Shown in pieces: positions 1 through 9,242 of a stretch of DNA of 64,000 bases. The stretch's first letter is position 1. Each line of letters starts with the position of its first letter. Below the pieces are notes generated by a model, which saw nothing but the letters and a program-made list of their open reading frames with translations, had not been told where the DNA came from and did not search any database. Source of the stretch: Rivularia sp. PCC 7116 (GTDB lineage Bacteria > Cyanobacteriota > Cyanobacteriia > Cyanobacteriales > Nostocaceae); the NCBI RefSeq assembly GCF_000316665.1, contig NC_019678.1:4712001-4776000 (forward strand), in the 5' to 3' direction. A program made the position numbers and the translations under genes.

Positions 1-1
1 T

Positions 2-103
2 TTAACTAACAGTCAAAACGGATTAAAAATCTGCGAAAGAATTGTTAATCAAGCAATCGGTGGAAAGCACCCTGCATTTAAATACTGGATGATTGATTAT
101 TAA
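2..103 (+). CDS. C-terminal end of an unidentified protein (partial, 5' end outside window)
   Basis: An open frame runs in from the left edge and stops at TAA 101-103, giving 33 residues that end in WMIDY. The composition looks like real protein, and the stop is followed by an intergenic palindrome. The stretch NGLKICERIV is faintly like the end of an ATPase or kinase domain, but this is too short to assign. I do not recognise the family. The gene converges on the lipoprotein gene on the other strand. Confidence 0.5.
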   Translation, partial: LTNSQNGLKICERIVNQAIGGKHPAFKYWMIDY

Positions 104-129
104 TAAAAATTAAAAACCTCACCCTTACT

Positions 130-152
130 CCCTCTCCTTATTAAGGAGAGGG
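130..152. repeat. Dispersed palindrome CCCTCTCCTT-N3-AAGGAGAGGG
   Basis: A near-perfect palindrome between two convergent genes. Close copies lie at 28699-28721, 41852-41874 and 41965-41985, so this is a dispersed REP-like element. It could also work as a hairpin terminator for the converging genes, but there is no clear T-run. Confidence 0.7.
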
Positions 153-166
153 AAAATACAAATCAA

Positions 167-1354
167 TTATTTTGTTTTAGCCAACATCATATTTGACTGA
201 TTGACGTTGAATTTATAGCCAATACCAAAATCGATGGGTTTTATATCTTGCTTGCTTGCATAAACTCTTCTCAAATCTGACTGATAGCGATTGCTAAATA
301 AACCAATGGGACGAGTATAATTACCGTAGAATTCCAAATCCCATTTAGTTTGATCGAAGGATTTCAAAGGCATTCCAGAATCATCCTGCAATACATGGCT
401 GCTAGCAGTCAATATAGTATCTCTAATACCGGAAAAACTACCGTTGTACATCAAGTAAGAAGCAGCTTTTAAATAAGTTACGGGATTATCAAGTTGACTA
501 ACAAACTGTGTCAATTCTGGGTGTTTGCTTAAACCAGAGTTTGATAAATCTGTAGAGAAATAATACAAAGTACGGGGTTCTGATTCTCCTTGGGGAACAA
601 AAGCAATTTTGACTCCAGGTACCATTCCTTTTTCAAATTGCTTGATTTTAGAATTTTTATCCAAGCCAATATATTGTAGATCGAGGATACGATTATTAGT
701 CCGTGCCATAAACACGTACAAAATCGGTAATACTCCTTGTTTTCGCAAATCAACTTTCATATCGTTAGTACGAAAGAAGCTAAATTGCAGAATTTCTGAT
801 AAAGAACTTCTGGCTTTACTTAATGCGGCATTACTTTCGCTAGCAGAAAGTTTAGCAAAATCTGGAACTTTTCCAACTGGTTCTAAACCAATTAATATCA
901 ATTCTTTAGCTTTAGGAAATAAAGAGAAAGAATAGAGAAAATCTGGGCCACTGAAGGGATAGAAAATGGTTGGTGATTTGGCATTAATTTCCTGTAACTC
1001 TTTATCTCTCCATTTTCTTACTTTTGCTAATTGTCTATTTTCTAATTGAGACCAAGCATTTTTATAGTAATTTTGATGAGAATTCCAACCTCTTACTTGC
1101 TGTACTTTCGCAAAAGGACTTTGACTGCCAACTTCCATCCCCGCAAGCAATTTTGCTGTATCCGTCAATTTGACAGATTTTGCTTTATCAAATTTAGCTA
1201 AAGGGTCTACAGGTTTAGCTGGTTCAGATTTTTTAATAGCGTTACTTGTGATTGAATTAGCATTAATATTTTCGTTGGAATTACAACCTTGTAGTAATAG
1301 TAATGCAGCAATACCAGTACTTAAAAAAGCGGAAACTAATTTATTTTTTTTCAT
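167..1354 (-). CDS. Putative lipoprotein, conserved hypothetical
   Basis: The 395-residue product starts MKKNK and has a hydrophobic signal segment ending in a lipobox, LLQGC, with Cys24 as the predicted lipidated residue. This predicts an exported lipoprotein anchored at the plasma or outer membrane. The mature part has no transmembrane segment. It contains a recognisable block, FYPFSGPDFLYSFSLFP followed by LIGLEPVG, which I recall from uncharacterised bacterial proteins, but I cannot name a function. About 50 residues after the lipid Cys are Asn/Ser/Lys-rich linker. The gene lies 72 bp from the end of the neighbouring permease gene on the same strand, so the two could be cotranscribed. Confidence 0.75.
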   Translation of the reverse strand: MKKNKLVSAFLSTGIAALLLLQGCNSNENINANSITSNAIKKSEPAKPVDPLAKFDKAKSVKLTDTAKLLAGMEVGSQSPFAKVQQVRGWNSHQNYYKNAWSQLENRQLAKVRKWRDKELQEINAKSPTIFYPFSGPDFLYSFSLFPKAKELILIGLEPVGKVPDFAKLSASESNAALSKARSSLSEILQFSFFRTNDMKVDLRKQGVLPILYVFMARTNNRILDLQYIGLDKNSKIKQFEKGMVPGVKIAFVPQGESEPRTLYYFSTDLSNSGLSKHPELTQFVSQLDNPVTYLKAASYLMYNGSFSGIRDTILTASSHVLQDDSGMPLKSFDQTKWDLEFYGNYTRPIGLFSNRYQSDLRRVYASKQDIKPIDFGIGYKFNVNQSNMMLAKTK

Positions 1355-1426
1355 GATTTTAGGGAAAATGTGTCAAAGTGATTTATTTACCAGTACGATT
1401 ACTATCAAAACCTACTGTCTGAATAA

Positions 1427-2818
1427 TTATTTTTCATTAAATTGGGTTTGATTGTTGTCGCTTTGATATGCAGATACATACTTCGCTTCTTCCTTAACCG
1501 AAGACCAGCCCATTTTGTTTTTTGATGCAATAAAATAGACAATTAAACCAATTAATAACGTTGCCATTCCCGTTAAAGATTCTTTCGGTTTATCAATTAA
1601 AATAAACACCAACATCCAGGCACTAATTCCTAGGAAAATAAGCGGTGTTATCGGATAACCCCAAGTCTGATAAGGTCGAGATGCTTCGGGATATCGAAAT
1701 CGGTAAACAAAAACCCCTAAAACTGTAATAAATGAAGATAAAGTTAGGGTAAATCCGAGATAAGTAATAACTGCTTGAAAACTAGATGTGAGTATCAAAA
1801 CAGTAACTATAAATAGCTGTAGTAAAATTGCCAAATATGGAATTCCACTAGAATTTTTCCTAGCAAGTAGTTTAAATAAAGGAATATCTTCACCAATTGC
1901 TTGAGTAACTCTGGGACCAGCTAAAACCATTGAGCTAATAGAACTTACTAATCCTAATGAGATAAGAATGCCCATGATTCTAGCCCCAACAACACCAAAA
2001 ATTTGATTGGCGGCTATATATCCAATTTCTAGTTCTCCTACCAATTTATTAATTGGTGTTGTATATAAAAAGATAAAGTTTAATAGTAGATATAAACCCA
2101 TTACAATCAAAGTTCCGAATATTAAAGAACGAGGCAGATTTTTTTCTGGCTCTTCTACCTCACTAGCTAAATAAACGGCTGCATTCCATCCTGAATAAGA
2201 GTAAGTTACATAAACTAACGAAATTGCAAAAGGAGAACTAAAAACTAAATTTACATCTCCCATTGAGGGTAAAAAACCTAATTGTTGAGGTTCAGCTAAA
2301 CTCAAACCGCAGACAATCAAAATTACAATTAATAGAACTTTCAAAATCGTAAATATCTGTTGAAAGTAACTACCAAATGTTTTACTTTTACTATGAATCA
2401 AAGAAACGCCGATAACTACAGCTAAACCAATAACTGTTGAAGAAAATACCGGAAACACACCTTTGAAATATGCTCCTAAAGCCATTGCTGCTGCTGCGAT
2501 TGGTGCAGCAAAACCTACTGTCACCGATACCCATCCAGATAAAAAACCTACTACTGGATGATATATACGAGATAAATAATAATATTCGCCACCCGAATGA
2601 GGCATCGCTGCACCTAATTCGCCATAGCTTAAAGCACCGCATAAAGCGAAAACTCCACCCACTAGCCATAAAAACAATAGGGTGAAACCAGATTTTATAT
2701 CCACCACTTGAAAGCCTAAGCTAGTGAATACACCTGTACCTATCATATTGGCTACCACAATACAGGTTGCAGTAAACAAGCCGATCGTTTTTGATTGAAG
2801 TTGCTGATTGGAAGACAT
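1427..2818 (-). CDS. APC-superfamily amino acid permease
   Basis: A 463-residue, strongly hydrophobic protein with about 12 predicted membrane helices. The N-terminus carries the family signature of helix 1, ANMIGTGVF, in which a glycine-rich break binds the amino acid carboxylate and amine in LeuT-fold APC transporters. The downstream helices contain SYGELGAAMP and GGEYYYL, which are typical of helices 2 and 3. This predicts uptake or exchange of amino acids across the plasma membrane; the substrate cannot be read from sequence. The length fits the 430-500 residues usual for the family. The Met start is followed directly by a short hydrophilic tail and helix 1. The last 25 residues form a polar cytoplasmic tail. 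Confidence 0.9.
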   Translation of the reverse strand: MSSNQQLQSKTIGLFTATCIVVANMIGTGVFTSLGFQVVDIKSGFTLLFLWLVGGVFALCGALSYGELGAAMPHSGGEYYYLSRIYHPVVGFLSGWVSVTVGFAAPIAAAAMALGAYFKGVFPVFSSTVIGLAVVIGVSLIHSKSKTFGSYFQQIFTILKVLLIVILIVCGLSLAEPQQLGFLPSMGDVNLVFSSPFAISLVYVTYSYSGWNAAVYLASEVEEPEKNLPRSLIFGTLIVMGLYLLLNFIFLYTTPINKLVGELEIGYIAANQIFGVVGARIMGILISLGLVSSISSMVLAGPRVTQAIGEDIPLFKLLARKNSSGIPYLAILLQLFIVTVLILTSSFQAVITYLGFTLTLSSFITVLGVFVYRFRYPEASRPYQTWGYPITPLIFLGISAWMLVFILIDKPKESLTGMATLLIGLIVYFIASKNKMGWSSVKEEAKYVSAYQSDNNQTQFNEK

Positions 2819-4002
2819 TATTTTTTTTCAGCAATATTACTGATTTAACTGTGCTGTAAACAACTCAAGTTCTAGCTTAATAAATGATTAGATAGCATCC
2901 TAGGAAATGCCGAATTTTCTCTAAAATTCTATAAAGTTGATTTATATTTTTAAATAAATTTCTGTTTGCCTAAAAGTTAATACGTACTCTTATAGTAAGA
3001 ATAAACACATTTATAATATATTCTAGAGTCTAAGAGTTTGATACAAAGCCAATATACTTAGCAAATTATAGTTACTTAAAATACTCAGCAATAACCGCTA
3101 TTTTGTTAAATCAGCCTCATGATTATTTTAATTACGCAATTTTTATTGATATGTTTCTAGTTCTTTTGAACTACATTAGATTAACAAAAGTCAATTGAGC
3201 TAAAAAGCTTGTTTGTATTTCTTCCTTGCGATACAAGAACGACTACCTAGAAAATTTCTCCCCTTCTCATTCATTTAGTAATCTTCTACTGGCATAGAAG
3301 TAATTGCTTTTATTATTTTTTTTCAGAAACTTTTTTACTTGCTGACACTGATGCAATTTAATACGTCACGCCTGTTAACTTTTTCAAAAAAATGGGAATA
3401 ATATCAGCATAGTCATGTAGGAATTAAAACTTACTATTAAATGCACAATTTTATGAAAATTATCTAGAAAACAGTTTTTAATGAATGAATTTAGAGCTAA
3501 TTCTTTCTTCTGCAATACTTTTATCGTAAAACTTTTAAAAGAGGTAAAGTAGCTGGTCGCTAACCAAATATAAGTATATTTACGCTTTTTTAAGAGCTAT
3601 TGAATTAATGTGTTTTTTCACATTGAGCTATCAAAGAAATTAGCAAAGGACTTCATTCTAATTGCGATCATGTATTTTAAGACCTGTAATAGGGCGTTTA
3701 ATACTTGTATTGCGAATTTTATTTTTACTGTTTACTTGTCTACGTATCTTTCTCAATGACGTTTTATTTGATGAAAGATTAAACTGTGGATAATGCTCTT
3801 TCTAAATAAAGCAAGAATGTTAAAATCTTTTTTCTTTATTAATTAAAGACGAAAGAAACAGGGGTGTTATGCAAAAATGCATATCTTTATTTATTTGTAT
3901 TAAGTCGATTTTTGCTTAAAGCAGGATTGACTTAAGCCTATCAGCAGATTTATCGCTTAAGCGAATCAAATAATAAAACAAATCTTATATCAAAAGGCAG
4001 CT
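2819..4002. other. Gene-free region of 1.18 kb upstream of the adenylate cyclase gene
   Basis: Very A+T-rich, with no credible reading frame on either strand. It lies between the divergent permease and adenylate cyclase genes and presumably holds both promoters and a long 5' leader. Near the cyclase start there is a 10-bp palindrome, CGCTTAAGCG (3954-3963), preceded by related TTAAGC motifs at about 3915-3937. I see no tRNA and no riboswitch consensus. Confidence 0.6.
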
Positions 4003-6588
4003 ATGTCAGTCTACCAACGTAGTCGCAATGAAACCACCGATTTAATTATTGGTGAAAACACTCAGGGGAAGCACGACTTTATTCAAGATTCTACTCGTTT
4101 AGACGCTTTGGGTCAGCAACAGGAAGGAACTATATCGACTTTCCTTGCTCCTTTGACTCAAGATACTTTTAAACAAGTAGTTAAAGATGTAGAGCATAAA
4201 TTGCAGATTGTTAATCAAACCTTGTCCATGTTGGACTCGAAAGGATTTGAAGCAATTTTGCAAGAAATGCTACAGTCTATCACTCTAAAAACTGGTGAGT
4301 TATTAGGTGCTGATAGAACAACTATATTTCTTTTAGATGAAGAAAAACAAGAACTATATACCATTGTTGCAGAAGGTGAAGGAAAGCGTTCTTTAGAAAT
4401 TCGCATACCGGCAAATAAAGGTATTGCTGGCGAAGTTGCCACTGATAAAAAAGTAGTAAATATTCCCTACGATTTCTATAACGATAATCGTTCTTCTTTT
4501 GCCCGAGAGCATGAAAAAAGAACTGACTATCGTACCTATACCATGCTGGCTTTACCTTTACTTAACGAACAAGGTAAATTAGTTGCCGTAGTACAACTTT
4601 TAAATAAACTAAAACCAGATAGTAGCAGTGAAATCCCTTTAAGCGAACGTATCGATGTTGACGGTTTTACTGATGCTGACGAGCAATTATTTCAAGAATT
4701 TGCACCTTCTATCAGACTAATTTTAGAATCATCGCATTCTTTTTACATTGCAACTCAAAAACAAAGAGCTGCTGAAGCGTTGATGAAAGCAATTAAGTCA
4801 CTTTCGCAAAGTGGTCTTGATTTAGAAGAGACACTGAAGCGGGTGATGGATGAAGCTAAGCAACTAATGAATGCAGATCGTTCTACTTTATGGCTAATAG
4901 ACCGCGATAGCCAAGAATTATGGACGAAAATTACTCTTGACGATGGTTCGACTAGAGAGTTACGAGTACCGATGGGTAAAGGTTTTGTTGGTCAAGTTGC
5001 ATCTACTGGCAAAATACTCAATATTGCCTTTGATTTGTATGATAATCCCGACTCTGACACAGCTAAACAAATAGATCGGCAAACAGCTTACCGTACCTGT
5101 AGTTTGCTTTGTATGCCGGTATTTAATAGCGACAAAGAATTAATCGGCGTAACTCAACTAGTAAATAAGAAAAGTAAAAAGCAATCTGCTCCCTATAACC
5201 CCGAAGATTGGCCAAAAGCTCCTGAATGCTTCCAAGCAAGTTTCGATAGAAATGACGAAGAGTTTATGGAAGCTTTTAATATACAAGCAGGCGTAGCGCT
5301 ACAAAACGCTCAATTATTCGCCACTATCAAGCAACAAGAACAAATGCAGCGCGATATTCTTCGCAGCCTTTCCAATGGTGTAATTTCTACTGATAGCAAA
5401 GGTAATATCCTTGCCGCAAATGAAAGCGCCTTGCGTTTGTTGGGATTAGAAGAACAAGAACGATTAGAAGGGAAATTAATTAACGACATTATTAATATTA
5501 AAGAAAACGACTTTGATAAATGGTGCCAAGATGCTTTAAATGCCGACGATAAATTACGCGAACAATATTATCCGGATCGCACTCTTATCAGCCATGAATC
5601 TTTAGAAAACAGCATTAATTTATCGATAAACACTATTGCAGACGCAAGCGACAACTCACAAGTTAGAGGTGCGCTGGTTGTCATGGACGATATCAGCGAC
5701 GAAAAGCGGCTCAAGAGTACAATGTACCGCTATATGACTCAAGAACTCGCTGAAGAATTACTTAAATTAGACGATGCAAAACTAGGCGGTGATAGAAAAG
5801 AAGTTTCGATTCTATTTTCCGATATTCGCGGCTACACCACTCTTACTGAAAACCTGGAAGCTGAAGAAGTCGTAGGTATGCTCAATGAATACTTCGAGTC
5901 AATGGTGGAAGCAGTTTTTAAACATAAAGGCACCCTAGATAAATACATCGGCGATGCCATCATGGCTGTATACGGTTCCCCGTTACCTTTACAAAACCAT
6001 GCTTGGATGGCAGTACAAACTTCCTTAGAAATGCGTCGGCGTTTAGAAGATTTTAATACTCGTCGTCATGCAGATAATAAACCACAAATCAAAATTGGTA
6101 TAGGTATTAACTCAGACGTTGTAATCAGTGGAAACATTGGTTCTAGCAAACGTATGGAATTTACCGCAATCGGCGATGGTGTCAACCTTGGCTCTCGTTT
6201 GGAAAGCGTCAGCAAACAGTACGGCTGCGACATTATTATCAGTGATAATACTTATGAGCCTTGCAAACATTTAGTATGGGCAAGGGAATTAGACTACATT
6301 AGGGTAAAAGGTCGTAACGAACCAGTATCAATATACGAATTAATTGGTTTGCGTAATGATAATGTTTGTGGCGACAAACTAACGGCAATTGAACATTATC
6401 ATAAAGGACGCGAATACTACATTAATCGTCAATTTACCTCAGCGAAACAGCAATTCGCTAAAGTCTTGGAAATTCAGGAAAATGACAAAGCCGCCATATC
6501 TCATCTCAAGCGCTGCCACTATTGGCTAGATAATCCTCCATCCGAAGCTGACTGGGACGATGGAGTTTGGACATTTAAGGAAAAATAG
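4003..6588 (+). CDS. cyaB: Adenylate cyclase, GAF-GAF-PAS-class III catalytic domain (CyaB type)
   Basis: The 861-residue protein makes cAMP from ATP. Domain order is GAF-A (about 75-240), GAF-B (about 265-440), PAS (about 450-570), class III cyclase (about 595-775), and a TPR-like tail. Both GAF domains keep the N..DFY/DLY...T.YR layout of cyclic-nucleotide-binding GAFs. The catalytic domain has metal aspartates Asp607 (FSDIRG) and Asp651 (GDAIMA), the adenine-selecting KRMEFT lysine, and IGDGVN. Length and layout match Anabaena CyaB1 and CyaB2 (about 860 residues), whose GAF domains bind cAMP allosterically; I cannot tell which paralog this is. The soluble protein has no membrane segment. 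An AAAGG element lies just upstream of the ATG. A hairpin terminator follows the gene. Confidence 0.93.
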   Translation: MSVYQRSRNETTDLIIGENTQGKHDFIQDSTRLDALGQQQEGTISTFLAPLTQDTFKQVVKDVEHKLQIVNQTLSMLDSKGFEAILQEMLQSITLKTGELLGADRTTIFLLDEEKQELYTIVAEGEGKRSLEIRIPANKGIAGEVATDKKVVNIPYDFYNDNRSSFAREHEKRTDYRTYTMLALPLLNEQGKLVAVVQLLNKLKPDSSSEIPLSERIDVDGFTDADEQLFQEFAPSIRLILESSHSFYIATQKQRAAEALMKAIKSLSQSGLDLEETLKRVMDEAKQLMNADRSTLWLIDRDSQELWTKITLDDGSTRELRVPMGKGFVGQVASTGKILNIAFDLYDNPDSDTAKQIDRQTAYRTCSLLCMPVFNSDKELIGVTQLVNKKSKKQSAPYNPEDWPKAPECFQASFDRNDEEFMEAFNIQAGVALQNAQLFATIKQQEQMQRDILRSLSNGVISTDSKGNILAANESALRLLGLEEQERLEGKLINDIINIKENDFDKWCQDALNADDKLREQYYPDRTLISHESLENSINLSINTIADASDNSQVRGALVVMDDISDEKRLKSTMYRYMTQELAEELLKLDDAKLGGDRKEVSILFSDIRGYTTLTENLEAEEVVGMLNEYFESMVEAVFKHKGTLDKYIGDAIMAVYGSPLPLQNHAWMAVQTSLEMRRRLEDFNTRRHADNKPQIKIGIGINSDVVISGNIGSSKRMEFTAIGDGVNLGSRLESVSKQYGCDIIISDNTYEPCKHLVWARELDYIRVKGRNEPVSIYELIGLRNDNVCGDKLTAIEHYHKGREYYINRQFTSAKQQFAKVLEIQENDKAAISHLKRCHYWLDNPPSEADWDDGVWTFKEK

Positions 6589-6604
6589 AGGTTAGTTGTT
6601 AGTT

Positions 6605-6640
6605 GCCCTACTTGATAATGGTGGGGCTTTATTATTTTAA
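6605..6640 (+). terminator. Probable rho-independent terminator after cyaB
   Basis: A 7-bp stem GCCCTAC (6605-6611) pairs with GTGGGGC (6621-6627) with one G-U pair, around a 9-nt loop. TTTATTATTTT follows directly. It lies 17 bp after the cyclase stop codon. Confidence 0.65.
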
Positions 6641-6846
6641 ATACTTCTGCCCCCTTAGAAGATTACCTATTTTTATGAGAGGGGGAAGAGAGGGCAAAGC
6701 AAAGGAAAAAGTAATTAATATACTCAAATAATTTATAGTAACTTTTATTACAATTCTACAGAAAAAGAATTTAGAAGCATTAAGGGCACCCAGATTGTGT
6801 GATAATAACCAAGCCTTTAGCTTTCCCTTAAGGAAACATTATTACC

Positions 6847-7875
6847 GTGCAGTCAACCGATAACATGAATGAACTGGTTGAAGCCTTACAACAGCCAGCA
6901 GATTTAACCTTCGAGCTACCCGATCCCGAAGATGAAGCAATTCCTGAAACAGAGTTTCTCCAGCAGTTAGATGTAGCTTGGCAGGTATGCGACAAATTTG
7001 ATTTACAAACCGATATCTGGCGAGGAAGAATTTTACGGGTAGTTCGCGATCGCGAAAAAAAAGGAGGAGATGGACGCGGTACTGGCTTTCTAAAATGGCT
7101 CAAGGAACGAGAAATTAGTAAGAGTAATGCTTATGCTTTGATTGAGTTAGCAAACAGCGCCGATACTCTCTTAGAAGAAGGCAAGCTAGAGCCAAGTTCG
7201 ATTAATAACTTTAGTAAACGGGCATTTGTAGAAACTGCTAAAGCTTCACCAGAAGTACAGGTGATGGTAAGTGAAGCTGCCCAAAATGGCGATCGCATCA
7301 CTAGAAGAGAAGTCAAGCAGCTTTCTGAAGAATGGACGGCAATGTCCTCAGATTTATTACCACAACCGGTGAAGCAGAAGGTAGCAGATAACACTCTTCC
7401 TCCTCGTTATCTAGCACCACTGGTAAAAGAAATGGAAAAATTACCAGAACCTCATCAAGTAGTAATTCAAGATGAAATCACCGCCAACCCGGATGTCGAA
7501 ACTCTTAAAAATGCGACTTCCGAAGCGCGTTACCTCGCAAAATATCTGAAAGCAGCCGTGCAGGTGCAAGCTCTTGCCAATGAAGAAGTCGATATTGAAA
7601 CAGCTTTAGAAGAAGCCCAAAGAGTAGGATGCATGAATATCGCCGCCGATTTAGTTAACCAAGCATCTGCGATTGAGCAAACCATAGCCAAACTATACAT
7701 GACTTGGAAACGTATCGCTAACTTGTCAGATAGACTTTACGTAGATACAGGTGCTTCCACGCCACATTTAAGATCGCTCCTTGATTGTTTAGAACCTCTG
7801 GGTGGAGAAATAATGGAATTACAAATTAGCGGCACCACCGAACGCACAGTCCGCTTACAAATTAACGAGGAGTAA
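6847..7875 (+). CDS. Conserved cyanobacterial hypothetical protein with a DUF3102/ParB-like helical region
   Basis: A 342-residue soluble, acidic and largely helical protein. I recognise it as a type widespread in cyanobacteria but know of no experimental function. Residues 35-125 include WRGRILRVVRDREKKGG, followed by a helix-turn-helix-like block FLKWLKEREISKSNAYALIELA. That block resembles the DUF3102 and ParB-linked helical regions of DNA-binding proteins. A second helical region follows, with a beta-type C-terminus. The start is GTG at 6847, about 11 nt after an AAGGAAA element. An in-frame ATG six codons later (6865) is the alternative, but its spacing to that element is too long. The gene follows the adenylate cyclase on the same strand after 258 bp and a terminator, so it is probably an independent unit. 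Confidence 0.7.
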   Translation: MQSTDNMNELVEALQQPADLTFELPDPEDEAIPETEFLQQLDVAWQVCDKFDLQTDIWRGRILRVVRDREKKGGDGRGTGFLKWLKEREISKSNAYALIELANSADTLLEEGKLEPSSINNFSKRAFVETAKASPEVQVMVSEAAQNGDRITRREVKQLSEEWTAMSSDLLPQPVKQKVADNTLPPRYLAPLVKEMEKLPEPHQVVIQDEITANPDVETLKNATSEARYLAKYLKAAVQVQALANEEVDIETALEEAQRVGCMNIAADLVNQASAIEQTIAKLYMTWKRIANLSDRLYVDTGASTPHLRSLLDCLEPLGGEIMELQISGTTERTVRLQINEE

Positions 7876-8292
7876 TAGTTAATAAGTAATCAGAATAAGT
7901 GTTTATTTCATATGTAGTTAAAGTGTTTAATTTTTGTACTTTTACTTATTACTCTGCCTTTTTAAGCGCTTTCACTACGTTAATTTTGGCACTGCTTAAA
8001 TTTGTTTATATGTTGAGTTGCGTTAATTCTGGATTAAAAGCAGGCGCACAAATCAAAACATTACTAAATATAGTCTGAATTCAATAGTATGAATTCACAT
8101 CTTGCATCAGTGAGTCTATTCCCGGTTTCTTGTTGGTTAAGAAACGAAATAACAATACTTTCACGAAGAGAAGCCGGGTTTATTTGAACTTCTTGAAAAT
8201 GGTGCAAGATATTAGATGAATGAACTTTATTATTCTACAGAAATTGACGGTTCAAAACAAAAAATCACTATTCCCCATTTGTTATTGACTGC
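7876..8292. other. Intergenic region (417 bp) holding a MITE-like repeat
   Basis: No convincing gene. It contains the inverted-repeat element at 8099-8210. A 26-codon frame at 8216-8296 (+) overlaps the end of the pentapeptide gene and lacks support. The region separates convergent genes. Confidence 0.5.
8099..8210. repeat. MITE-like inverted-repeat element, 112 bp
   Basis: The ends are inverted: ATCTTGCATCA (8099-8109) against TGGTGCAAGAT (8200-8210), with 10 of 11 bases matching. A second inverted pair, CCCGGTTTCTT (8121-8131) and AAGAGAAGCCGGG (8166-8178), lies inside. It has no coding capacity, which fits a non-autonomous dispersed repeat. I see no clear target-site duplication. Confidence 0.6.
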
Positions 8293-8937
8293 TTAAAGTT
8301 CGCTATCAACTATAAATATTGCTCCCCGCATTTGTAAATCAAGCTTAACAGACCTAGAAATACCTTTATTGTACCCAAATAAAGCATTCTCTACGTTTGC
8401 ACCATTAAGGTCAGTATGGCTTAAATTAGCACCGACCAAATAAGCATTACTTAAGTTAGCTGTGGTTAGAAATGCATTACTAAAATTCGTATAGCTGAAA
8501 TTAGAATTAACCAAATTAGCGTACCGTAGATCGGCACCAGATAAATTGACACAACTTAGATTTGCATTACTTACATCAGCGCCGCGTAAATCAGCAGTTT
8601 TCATTACAGCATCACGCAAATCAGCACCACACAACTCAGCTTCACTCAAACTTGAAATACTTAAATTAGCATCTCGTAAATCAGCACCTACTAGTTGAAC
8701 TCCGTCAAGCAAGGCTTGACTCAAATTAGTACCATTTAGTTTGGCTCCTGCCAGATAAGCATATTGCAAATGAACTCGACTTAAGTCAGCACCAATAAGG
8801 TTAGCGCGAGTTAAATTTACACCAATTAATCTGCTACCAGGAAAATCTCTCTCCCCTGCCGCATAACGCTGAAGTAGTTCGCTTGAACTTGATGCCATCA
8901 ATACAGCGGGTAGGTTTTTCTCATCCACTTTGTTCAT
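8293..8937 (-). CDS. Pentapeptide-repeat protein
   Basis: From residue 30 to about 200 nearly every fifth residue follows A(D/N)LXX: ANLIGADLS, ANLSCVNLSG, ADLRYANLV. This predicts the right-handed quadrilateral beta-helix of pentapeptide-repeat proteins, with roughly 30 tandem units. There is no signal peptide or membrane helix, so it is probably cytoplasmic. In cyanobacteria such proteins include HetL, a heterocyst regulator, but most have no known role and this one cannot be assigned. I place the start at ATG 8935-8937 (MNKVDEKNL). A longer frame opens 19 codons upstream at 8994, but those residues are hydrophobic, unlike the family, and leave no obvious ribosome site. It stands alone, facing the previous gene tail to tail. 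Confidence 0.85.
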   Translation of the reverse strand: MNKVDEKNLPAVLMASSSSELLQRYAAGERDFPGSRLIGVNLTRANLIGADLSRVHLQYAYLAGAKLNGTNLSQALLDGVQLVGADLRDANLSISSLSEAELCGADLRDAVMKTADLRGADVSNANLSCVNLSGADLRYANLVNSNFSYTNFSNAFLTTANLSNAYLVGANLSHTDLNGANVENALFGYNKGISRSVKLDLQMRGAIFIVDSEL

Positions 8938-9185
8938 TATGAAATAGATGCTTGAATTTACTTTAAAGCTTAATCTAAAACCCTTTACCTGCAACTCATT
9001 ATTGATGACACTTTATCTTATTGCCTAAAAATCATTACCTTGAGATGCAATTGTCCTTACACCGGGTTATTACGGATGTATGACAGTTAATGTAGTGGCA
9101 TAGCTTTAGAGGAGACGAGGGAGACGAGAGAAGGGGAAGAGGGGGAAAAGGGGGAAGAATTAATTATTTTTAACTCCTCACTCTC

Positions 9186-9234
9186 ACCAATTACCAATTA
9201 CCAATTACCAATTACCAATTACCAATGCCCAATT
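9186..9234. repeat. Heptanucleotide tandem repeat (ACCAATT)n
   Basis: Five to six tandem copies of ACCAATT, running into related CCAATGCCCAATTCCCAAT sequence. This is the short tandemly repeated repetitive (STRR) type known from heterocystous cyanobacteria. It lies just past the stop codon of the ABC permease gene and next to a purine-rich GAGG/GGGGAA tract (about 9109-9158). Confidence 0.85.
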
Positions 9235-9242
9235 CCCAATAC

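Noticed and set aside
609-935. A 108-codon + frame opposite the lipoprotein gene
   Set aside because: Antisense to an intact lipoprotein gene with a signal peptide; no family match.
8216-8296. A 26-codon + strand frame (MNELYYSTEIDG...)
   Set aside because: No ribosome site, overlaps the end of the pentapeptide gene on the other strand, and is short enough to occur by chance.
9186-9240. ACCAATT tandem array considered as a CRISPR-like array
   Set aside because: Unit is 7 bp with no spacers; it is a heptanucleotide STRR repeat.
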